From NCBI GenBank assembly GCA_002917775.1, contig KZ627152.1, positions 236,154 through 300,153 on the forward strand: DNA of 64,000 nt, written 5' to 3'. The notes under the pieces are model-generated. The model was not told the origin of the DNA, made no database searches, and saw only the letters and a list, made by a program, of their open reading frames with translations. The DNA is from Glaciozyma antarctica PI12. Lineage: Eukaryota > Basidiomycota > Microbotryomycetes > Kriegeriales > Camptobasidiaceae. This document shows, piece after piece, positions 1-8,418 of the stretch (within the stretch, counting starts at the first letter, position 1; every line of letters begins with the position of its first letter). The translations under genes were made by a program, and so were the position numbers.

Positions 1-1289
1 GTGCTCGTTCTCGTCCTCAAACAAGTAGGCGTGCGAGCTGAGCTGGAAGTAGAGGTCTGCATGGCGAGTCAGCTTAGGTTCGCACGCTGGAGTCCCCTGG
101 GCGACGCACACGAGGCGTAGCAGAACAAGAGGATCTAAACGCAGGGAAATTAGCTTGCTGCCCTCGTCTTCCACTCAAGAATGCTGCTTACCAAAGCGGT
201 TCCGCGCGAGATGAAGAGAAGGCCCTTGAGGTCGGTCGCCTTGTCCAAAACGGTCAGGAGCTGGTCCTCGGGCCTCTCGAGCCTGCTGGCATGGTACGCC
301 GCAGGGATGACGAGAGTCGAGCATGCGAGGACCATGAGGGATGAACTCGTCTGCGCGGCGGTCATCTGGAAAGACGACTCCTTAAACTTCCACCCAGCGG
401 CGAGGAACGAGCAGCCGAGGACGAGGAGGAGGTTGGAGAGGATGGAGCCGAGCAGCGAGGTTTGGACGATGCGGAGCTCTCCCTTTGCGAGCGCGACGAT
501 ACTGACGATAGCCTCGACGGCGTCTGGGATCTACGTCAGCTGGCTCAACGGGGAGGGGAGGAAGGAGGCTCACTTCCGAACGTCCTAACGGGCAGAACTA
601 GATCAGGACTGCACAAGCCGGGCAAAGCGGAGAAGGACTCACGCATTCATAAGACCTCCGACAGTCTGGCCAAGCTTGAGCGAGCATTGCTCCGTTGCAT
701 CTCCCAGCAACGAGGCAAGGGGGACAATCGCGATGAACGAGATGATAAAGTCGGCCGTCGAGCCTGTGTCGTTCATCAGTCAGCGGCACCCTCTCCCTCC
801 CTCCCTGCACAAGAACGACGTACCCCATTTAGCAAAGTGACTGATGAAGCTCAGCGGCACCGACACGAGGAGGAGGTTGATGTATCCGCTGAAGAGGAAC
901 GCCCTGAGACTCTCCATCACGGTCGGGATTGAGTGGTCGATATCGTCCTGCGGGAAGGAAGGGAGGGAGGTGTACATTGGTGAAGGGGAGCGTAAGGGCG
1001 AAGTGATGGAGAGGGGGCGGGGGTGGGAGTTGGGGAGCTAGAGTGTCAGCGTCAGTGGTTCTCGTTCCTTGATATCCGCTTAAGGTGCTCCCACTTCGCC
1101 GGGAGCAGGATGAGAAGGGAGTGCAGCACGTACATGGTAAGTGTGCTGGGGGATTGAGGTGGAGGCGTTCAGAAGAGAGGTCTGTTCGTCAGGTTCGCCG
1201 TTGCGGGGCTTTGAAGGGGCTGCCAGACGAGGAGGGTCATGGTCAGGATCTGGAGCAGGGCGTAGCTTGCGGCGTGAGCACTCACCCAT
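1..1289 (-). CDS. Vacuolar Ca2+/H+ exchanger, CAX/VCX1 family (3' end cut by window)
   Basis: Membrane antiporter that would load calcium into the vacuole using the proton gradient. Reading leftwards, spliced exons give a first membrane helix (SGYINLLLVSVPLSF), then FIISFIAIVPLASLLGDATE, the GQTVGGLMNA-TFGN-AVE repeat motif that forms the ion path, ELRIVQTSLLGSILSNLLLV, then a second block with LACSTLVIPAAYHAS and LLFISRGTA, ending in the AYLFEDENE segment at the edge. The second conserved repeat lies outside the window. The TFGN residues come from an 11-nt exon at 574-584. I place the start at 1289, where ATGG joins a downstream exon after a 36-nt intron; the resulting N-terminus carries an acidic dileucine signal (EQTSLL), the type that AP-3 uses to route proteins to the vacuole. 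The 5' exons (1075-1289) and the last junction near 90-115 are uncertain. Family assignment is secure; the exact member is not. Confidence 0.88.
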
Positions 1290-1826
1290 GTCTAAGGGCA
1301 GGAGTGTTTGAGGAGGGAAGGGGGCTGAGTTAGGTACGTACTTGGACGGGATCCAGAGGTACTTCTCAGTATGCAGCATACATTGGTTCCACTTTCGTGC
1401 TCTAGCCAAGCCTGGGCAGAGAGTGAGTGTGTGTGAGCAGGCTTGAGTACTCGTAGATGGTACAGCAGTAACTACAGCAAACGTCAAAAACGAGAGAAGA
1501 GACGAGCAACGGCCCTGGTAGCTCGCTGAGCGGGGGAGAGGTCGACAGCGAACACAGTTAGTGCTGCTTGCTCTTCCTCCTCCTACCTCCCCTCTCGACC
1601 TCAGCTACGCCGTGCACCGGCAGACATAACTCGCACAGCTACGCGCTTCCTAGATCTCAGCCAGCCATCCTCGCCAGCCTCGAAAGCAGCCGCCTGAACA
1701 CGCTCAGCAACCGCCCATCGGCACCCTCCAGAGGAGCCACCTCGTCGCCAGACCCCAGGGAACAGGAGCGCTACTCGTTAGAATCCGCGCATCCCAGCTC
1801 TATCTCTTCAGCTCCTTCTCCCCACG
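1290..1826. promoter_or_regulatory. Divergent promoter region between Ca2+ exchanger and AP-2 mu
   Basis: About 540 bp separate the two start codons, which point away from each other. The right half is pyrimidine-rich, typical of fungal 5' leaders. Some of the left part may be untranslated exon of the exchanger. I see no further gene. Confidence 0.4.
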
Positions 1827-3953
1827 ATGATCTCGGCCTTGTGAGCTCGCACCTCTCTCTACCAACCGGCCTCAGGCAACAGCTAACCACCCGCTCAGCT
1901 TCATCCTCAACGTCAAGGGCGAGGTCCTTATCTCCCGTCTCTACCGCCCCGACCTCAAGTGCGTTCCTCCCGTTCCGCTCTCTCAACACGCGCTGACCTC
2001 TCGCGTACCAGGCGTTCCATCTCCGACATCTTTCGCATTCACGTTATCGCCAGCTCTACACCTCCGACATCCCCTCTTACGACCCTCGGGAGCACGACGT
2101 TCTTCCATGTGCGGCATGGCGGGCTTTGGCTTGTAGCGGTGACGAAGAACGTGAGTCGCGTGGAGGGTGCTGAGCTGGAGCTGGGGAGGAAGCGAGAGGT
2201 GTGGGGAGGCGTAGGGAGGCGTAAGGTGCAGCCAAGACAGTGGATGAAGCGGGAGAGGCGATTGCTTGGGCTGCGAGAGCTTCAGCTGGTGCAGCTCAGC
2301 GTGGGAGCGGACCGTGGGGACCGCTAGCTAATGCGCCTCTCTCTTTGCCGCAGAATGCCAACGCTGCTCTGGTGTTTGAGTTTGCATACCGATTCATTAA
2401 CCTTGGACGGTCCTACTTTGGGAAGCTGGACGAAGAGAGCGTCAAAAAACAACTTCGTGTGAGTGCTGCGTCACCTGGAGGCTGGAGCTAGGAGCTGACC
2501 TTGCTGTTCCCGTAGGCTGATCTACGAACTGCTGGATGGTAAGCTCAAGAGACACGATGAGACCTAACGCACAGCTGAGCTGACCTCGCGTTTCCCCACT
2601 TCCAGAGATCCTCGACTTTGGCTACCCCCAGAACTCGGAATCCGACACGCTCAAGATGTACATCACCACCGAGGGCGTCAAGTCAGAGCAGGCGGTGGTG
2701 CGTGCTCTCCTGCCGTGGCTCTCTCGCCTTCGCTAACTCTCCAATCGTCGTCGCAGCGCGAGGAGGCATCCAAAATCACGATTCAGGCGACAGGAGCGAC
2801 GTCGTGGCGAAGAAACGACGTCAAGTACCGCAAGAACGAGGCCTTTGTCGACGTTATCGAGACGGTCAACCTTTCGATGAGCGCAAAAGGTGCGTGGTGG
2901 CTGGGCGCGAGGAGAGGACCCAGCTTATGTGGCGCTCTCGATCGCAGGAACGGTCTTGCGCGCCGACGTCGATGGACAAATTCTCATGCGCGCGTACTTG
3001 AGTGGAACGCCCGAGTGCAAGTTTGGCCTCAACGACAAGCTCGTTCTCGAGAAGGGGTGCGTCGCAGCTGAGTTTCGACATTGACTGAGCGCGACTGACT
3101 TTCGCTCGCTCGTAGAGACAAGGTCAATGCTCCTGGAGCTGTCGAGGCTAGCTCTGTAGAGCTGGACGACTGTCAATTTCATCAATGCGTCAAGCTCGGC
3201 AAGTTTGACTCGGACCGCACCATCTCCTTTATCCCTCCAGAAGGCGAGTTTGAGCTCATGCGGTGCGTCCTCCTCTCCCTGCCCTATCTCTCCGCCGCTC
3301 ACGATCCTCGCAGATACCGCTCAACAACCAACGTCAACCTTCCGTTCCGAATCCAACCCATCGTCGAGGAGATTGGCAAATCTCGCGTCGACTATACGGT
3401 GCACGTCAAAGCCAACTTTTCGCCCAAGCTCAGCGCCAACAACGTCGTTATCAAGATCCCCACTCCGCTCAACACGACCAAAGTCGATTGCAAAGTCGGT
3501 ATCGGCAAGGCCAAGTACGTTCCAGCGGAGAACGTCATCATCTGGAAGTACGTTCGTTCCCTCCTCCTACGTCTTAGCGTGTATTGATTCCCTGGCGCAG
3601 GATCCCTAGGTTCCAAGGACAGGCCGATACGACTTTCTCGGCGGAAGCGACGCTCTCGCAGACTACGCACCGGAAAGCCTGGTCCCGCCCACCCATCTCG
3701 ATCGAATTCCAAGTCCTCATGTTCACCGCGTCTGGGTTGCTCGTTAGGTTCCTCAAGGTTTTCGAGAAGGGGAACTATCAGAGCGTCAAATGGGTGCGAT
3801 GTGAGTCAGTCTTTGTTGGGGTCGGCAGAGGGGAGCTGATGGGGGAGGACAGATTTGACGAAGGCGAATGGGACGTACTTGATTCGGGTGAGTGCCTCTC
3901 TGGGAGTGGAAGTGGTGCCGAGGCTGATGTGTGCTGGTTGTTCGCAGATTTGA
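1827..3953 (+). CDS. APM4: AP-2 clathrin adaptor complex, mu (medium) subunit
   Basis: Cargo-recognition subunit of the plasma-membrane AP-2 adaptor in clathrin-mediated endocytosis. The first exon is 14 nt (ATG ATC TCG GCC TT) and joins at 1899 to give [20 protein letters not shown], the N-terminal longin domain (about residues 1-140). After a linker, the mu-homology domain starts at about [20 protein letters not shown] and contains [15 protein letters not shown] and [20 protein letters not shown]. It ends in [19 protein letters not shown]. About twelve introns; the last exon encodes only Ile and the stop (3948-3953). One anomaly: the A6 run at 2444-2449 must be read as A5 to continue into [16 protein letters not shown]; as written, the frame is lost. 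The AP-2 assignment (rather than AP-1) rests on the close fit to Apm4-type sequences over the full length. Confidence 0.93.
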
Positions 3954-4148
3954 GGAGCGAGATGGGAGAGGTGCGGGTTGGCGAGAGGTGTAATGGTTAT
4001 TGCGGTCCTGTGACCGCGTTATGGACACTCCTTCTCGCTCGAAACGAGTACAAACCCACTCAAACGGAAGGGTGCCGCAAACCGAGCGAGCGAACCCAGC
4101 GCCGCAAAGTCGAACGCACTTGCTCTCTCGAAGCTCTCCCTCCCCCAC

Positions 4149-4611
4149 ATGAACGCCAACATCCAAGCTCTCGTCGACCTCGGCATCCCTAAAGCCAAAG
4201 CTCGCTTCGCCCTCACCGAATTCGAGGGTAACCTAGAGGTGGCCGTCGACTGGTGCTTCGCGGACGTGCGTCCTCCCTGCTCCCCTCCCGACGAACGCTC
4301 AACCCCCGCTACAGGGCGCCGACTGGACCCCCTCCTCCCTTCTCAACAACACCGTCGGCTCTCCTCCTCGCGCCGCTTCCCCACCTCCTTCCTCCTCCCA
4401 CGCCTCTCAAGCGTACTCCATCTCCAAACCACCACCACACCGCCTTTGTACGCCAGGGACGAAGGTGTGGATAGTGATGAAGATGGAACAGCAGACGGGG
4501 AAGAGGGTGGAAGGAGTGGTGGGAGAGGTGTTAACGAGGGGGGATCATCCGAGGGGGGTCAAGGTCCGGTTGGTAGATGGGCGCGTGGGGAGAGTGGTGG
4601 GGTTGCTGTGA
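4149..4611 (+). CDS. UBA domain protein with C-terminal YwbE-like (DUF2196) domain
   Basis: Two exons. Exon 1 encodes a ubiquitin-associated (UBA) fold, about residues 1-40: NIQALVDLGIPKAKARFALT followed by NLEVAVDWCF. The intron starts at 4269 (gtgcgt) and ends in a ctacag acceptor at about 4313. Exon 2 has a Ser/Pro-rich linker and then GTKVWIVMKMEQQTGKRVEG...GVKVRLVDGRVGRVV, which fits the small bacterial/fungal YwbE (DUF2196) domain. The whole protein is only about 140 residues. UBA domains bind ubiquitin; the role of the YwbE part is not established, so the function is unknown. Start chosen as the first ATG before the UBA sequence; the stop is the TGA at 4609-4611. It lies about 195 bp downstream of AP-2 mu on the same strand. 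Confidence 0.8.
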
Positions 4612-5068
4612 GGAACGAGGAGCTGGTCTTCTCCGACGTGCGGTGCTGCTGGCGGGTGGGGGTGGTCGTCGAGCTGCTCGTTCGTTCGGGTTCCGGAGGG
4701 GTAGGTGCTCTCCCTGGGATCGAGCTCGGACCGAGCTGTGAATGATGCATGGGAACATGCTCTACTGCCTACGACTCTGTGTGCTCTGCCAGCTTTCCGC
4801 GAACGGGCACCAAGCCTGTCCGAAGCTTGCATCAACCCTCCGCCGACGCCCATCTCCTCAGCGCCGGTGCTGCTTTCTCCTTTCGCACTCTGCTTGCTCC
4901 AGCGAATCTACGAAGAGTTCCTCGCTCTCCTCAGCTCTCGTAGGTTACTCAAGCAGTGCAACAGGCAGACGGAACTTGTGATGAGATGAAGAAAAGATTG
5001 CACTCGACAAGGGATCAGCTAGCTTCCCTCCTTCTGCTCCCTCCCAGCTCCCCTCCTTGCCCCATCCC
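4612..5068. other. Stretch without a recognised gene
   Basis: Downstream of the UBA/YwbE gene. A plus-strand open stretch at about 4790-4989 translates to leucine-rich peptide (for example LLSPFALCLLQRIYEEFLAL) but has no start, partner exon or family match that I can support. It may be 3' untranslated sequence or a non-coding transcript. Confidence 0.3.
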
Positions 5069-5264
5069 ATGCTCCGTCCCTTCAAGAATGTCGACCGCAC
5101 AAAACGAGGGCTGGCTGCGTCGTTTAGCGCTCTACCTGCCCAGATACATTACGGTCTGTTGGTCTGAGCCTCCCCTTAGTGCCTTCGCAGTGCGAAAGCA
5201 GATGGCGTATAGCGTGACGCCTATGGGGATGGGAGCGTTACGTCGCCCAGGTGAGGCTTCGTAA
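5069..5264 (+). CDS. Possible small two-exon protein, unrecognised
   Basis: A candidate only. ATG at 5069 opens MLRPFKNVDRTKRGLAASFS; a 37-nt intron (5154-5190, gtctgt...cgcag) joins TAC G to TG CGA, continuing VRKQMAYSVTPMGMGALRRP and stopping at TAA 5262-5264, for about 52 residues. A basic, short protein of this kind could be mitochondrial, but I do not recognise a family. An overlapping frame from 5089 (MSTAQNEGWLRRLALYLPRY) is also open, so the region may equally be non-coding. Confidence 0.25.
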
Positions 5265-5587
5265 ACTGAAGAGAAGAGAAACGCGCCGAGTTTCAAGGTT
5301 GAAGTCGTTTTCGTTTGCCGCGCGCTGATTGGCTGACGAGAGGTGCGGAAGCGTTAGGGGCTTTGTTGAGCTACTACTTTTGATCAAGTAGTAGCAGAGA
5401 AGCTCGGACCCAGTTTTTTTCGTTAGAGCGAGTTCCCCCCCTCACTTCCTTTCGTTACGCTGAACTTGAGAAGGGACGACAAGCTCAGGCTCTTCCTGGT
5501 GACTACACAGTTACTCCGACTACACCAGACTACACCACATCCCTCCTCTCTCCAACCGCACACCCCGACCAAGAACGAACGACGGCC
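5265..5587. promoter_or_regulatory. Upstream region of the C2H2 gene
   Basis: The region holds a perfect 10-bp inverted repeat at 5370-5395 (separate entry) and a pyrimidine-rich leader just before the ATG at 5588. No gene seen. Confidence 0.4.
5370..5395. repeat. Perfect 10-bp inverted repeat with 6-nt spacer
   Basis: GCTACTACTT, spacer TTGATC, AAGTAGTAGC. The arms are exact reverse complements. It lies about 195 bp upstream of the zinc-finger gene start, so it could be a dyad operator or a hairpin in the 5' leader. Confidence 0.7.
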
Positions 5588-7501
5588 ATGTACGAGGCCC
5601 GCACGGACGACGACTCGAGCCCCGCCGGTGGAGAGAGCAATAACGGAGGAGCGGCCGACTTCCTTCACGGACTACTCGGGCAGGACATCGACTCGCTCGG
5701 CGTGATTGGAGCTCGAGGAGGTGATTCCGGGGGACAGGGGTCGGGTGGGATGGAGGGAGGCCTCACGCTCGCTGGGACGAAGAGGAAGGCGGGAGGAGCG
5801 GAGGGACAAGTTATCAAGCGCGCGAAAGCGTTCCAGCGTAACGGCCACGCCAACAGCAACCACCACTCGACTCGCTCGGTCCTCCCCTGGAGCCAGGGCA
5901 GCAGCAGTGCAACGATCGACTCGCTCAGCACGTCGATCGGAATGCCTCAGACGCCCGCCGCGAGCCTTCCTCTCCACTTGGGCGACTACGAACTCCCCCT
6001 CGACGTCGCCTCGTTCCCCGACCTCGCGAGCTACTCGAGTTCGAGCATCGAAGCGCTCGGCCTCGAAGGCATCTTTGGCGCTCAACAATCCCTCCACACT
6101 CCTTCCTCTTCCGACTCGCATCGACCAGCTCTCGACCTCGCCGTACACGAGCACCACCGTCGCACGGACAACAGCGCCTCGAGGCCTTCCTTCCTTTGCT
6201 ATCGACCCTTTGCTATATCCTCCCGGCTCTTCGGAGCAGATTGCGGCGCAGGCGAGGCACGAACGTGGATTGAGGGAGGATCAGGAGGACGTTTTGATGA
6301 AGGAGCTATTCGGGGATTCGGGGAGGTCGCTCGACAAAGGGAAGGAGAGGGCTCGGGGGAACGGCACGGAGGGAGGAGGAGGATTACGAGGTCGAAGCGG
6401 AGGGAAGAGACGACGGCGAGTACGCAGGAGACGCAGACGACGCACGATTCAACCCTTCTCGTTCCTCCAACCCCACCCCCGCCCCAGCATCCACCTCGAC
6501 CTCCATCTCCAGCACCAGCACCAGCACCGCCGTCCCCGCTCCTCGTCCTCCGCTCAACGGTCCTACAGCGCGCGAAGCAGCGACGGCGTTCCAGGGCGAC
6601 GAGGAGAGGCCGCACAAGTGTCCGAGTGAAGGGTGCGACAAGAAGTTTTCGCGCAAGAGCGACTTTTTGAGGCATTATAGGATTCACACGGGCGAACGAC
6701 CGTTCGTGTGCGATCATGAGGGGTGCGGGAAGAGCTTCATTCAGGTGCGTTTTCCACTCCATTTCGCTGATTCGTCGACGAGAGCTGACGGACTCTGTGG
6801 GACGCAGAGATCGGCGCTCACGGTTCATGCGCGAGTTCATTCGGGCGAGAAGCCGCACGCGTGCAAGGAGTGCCCGCGCGAGTTCAGCGATTCGTCCTCG
6901 CTCGCTCGACATCGCCGAGTGCACGCTGGACTCAAGCCGTTCAAGTGCGAGAAGTGTAACGTCAAGTCCTTCTCTCGCAAGGCGACTCTGAATCGACATC
7001 TCACCATCTGCTCTGGTGCTGGCGAGAGGTTCGTTTCGCTTCGCATTCGCACGAGGGACGATACTGACGAGCGATTTCGCAGGTCCGCTCCGAAACCCAA
7101 AACGAACAAGACTCCCCGCCCTCGTCTCTCCAAGACGAAACAACCCAAGATGCACCCCTCCGTCAACGTCCCCAACTCCGGCGAAGCCTCCCCCCACTAA
7201 CTCCTCCTCCTCCGCCCCGGACGACGAAGACGACGAAGAATCCACCGCCCTCCCCACTCCCCTCGAATCCACCTCGCCCTCCGCCCGCCGCAATTCCCTC
7301 TCCCGTACCCGCCCACCGTTGGAGAACCAGCAGGCTGAAATAGCGAGCGCTGCGACGAGCGCGACGAGGACGGAGGTGATGCCCGTTCCGAGACCGGTTA
7401 GGAGCGATGGGTTTGATGAGATGGAGGGGGTTAGGGCGGATGAGCAGCAGGCTGCTAGGGCGTTGGTGATGGGGTTTGGGAGGGTGGAGGAGGAGGAGTA
7501 G
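5588..7501 (+). CDS. C2H2 zinc-finger transcription factor (frame broken in three places)
   Basis: Nuclear DNA-binding regulator. The N-terminal half is low-complexity, with a basic patch [18 protein letters not shown] that looks like a nuclear localisation signal. Four C2H2 fingers follow: [57 protein letters not shown] and [20 protein letters not shown], with TGERP and SGEKP linkers. One intron (6744-6807) interrupts finger 2 after CAG; another follows the fingers (about 7031-7082). The tail is acidic (DDEDDEEST) and ends at TAG 7499-7501. The reading frame has to shift somewhere in 6085-6180, again in 6345-6380 (G-rich run), and at the C6 run 7190-7195; each is equivalent to one extra base. 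I cannot assign an orthologue; the finger pattern resembles the Azf1-type fungal group. Product class is secure, the exact protein is not. Confidence 0.8.
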
Positions 7502-7797
7502 GGGATCGTGGGCTTGATGCCCTCGTTTTGTTTCAGCTCGACCTCGTTCGTTTGATTCCAGTAGTTCTTTGTAGCTTGTGATACACGATACCGTTTCCAG
7601 TACTCAGCTTCGAAGAGAGCGGTGAATACGGTGGGCTAAAACTTGGGCTGTGTTCGAATCGAGGTGACGCGCAGCAGCAGCGCCCAAGCTGTTTCGAGCG
7701 GAGGAGGCTCTCTCTCAGCCCACCCTACGCCTGACCTCAAGCACAACAGCAAGCCACCATACGACAGAATCAGCAGCAGCTAACTCACCCGCACCCA
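7502..7797. other. Intergenic region
   Basis: About 300 bp between the zinc-finger gene and the next exon-like sequence. It may contain a first non-coding exon of the next gene. A TTCGAATC segment near 7655 resembles a tRNA T-loop, but no stems pair around it. Confidence 0.3.
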
Positions 7798-8418
7798 GTG
7801 TCCTCGATCGACTCCACCCCCAGCTACCCCCCTTCCTCCCTCGCCAACGCTCTCAAGCCCCAATCCATCGACCAGCCCGCACATGCTCCAACCTGTTCTC
7901 ACACCAAGGAGGAGCACGAGGTGCTAAGGCTCAAGGGCGGGTGCATCGACTTCACCTCGTGTACGTATGCAATGCTCGAGGAGAGGGGTGAGAGCTGATG
8001 CAGTGTACAACAGGTGGGTGTCCTTGTGAATGCTGGTGAGTGTGTGGGTGGGAGATAAGGAGGAGAGGAAGCTGATGGTGGACGCAGTTGTATTCCTTGC
8101 ACGATCGCGTGAGGAGGCGGTTCAACGAGGGAGGATCGGGAGATGGGAGTGGGAGCAGGGACACTTTTTGGGCTGCAGGACTGGAGTGCATACACGTTTG
8201 TTCGTTTTCGCAGGTAGATACGCTGGCAGAGGGAGCATCTGCTGAGTGAGGAGCTGCTCAAGGAGGATCGAGGTGGAGGAGAGGAGCTCACTCGCCTCAA
8301 GTTCGCGTCGTGCTCTCGTCTCTTTCCTTCTCCCCACACACCTCGCCAGGAGCTTTCGACACTTCCTCGCCACTCTCCCCGGTCCCCACACAGTCCAAAC
8401 ACCCACCGACGAGCTAGG
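7798..8418 (+). CDS. Probable small multi-exon protein of unknown function (model uncertain)
   Basis: Coding-like sequence without a known family. An exon preceded by cacccag reads SSIDSTPSYPPSSLANALKP...CSHTKEEHEVLRLKGGCIDFTS; the first ATG may be split across an upstream intron (A|TG). A very short exon (8004-8013 or 8004-8017) would add LYN, then a stretch from 8090 reads LYSLHDRVRRRFNEGG and another near 8220 reads RWQREHLLSEELLKEDRG, helical and charged. The last piece is in frame with the HOP1 ATG at 8419, so where this gene stops and HOP1 starts is not settled. Cysteines in the first exon (CSH..., GGC) could hint at a metal or disulphide site. The exon order is my inference. Confidence 0.35.

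Noticed and set aside
7640-7680. tRNA-like TTCGAATC segment
   Set aside because: No T-stem, anticodon stem or acceptor pairing around it; not a tRNA.
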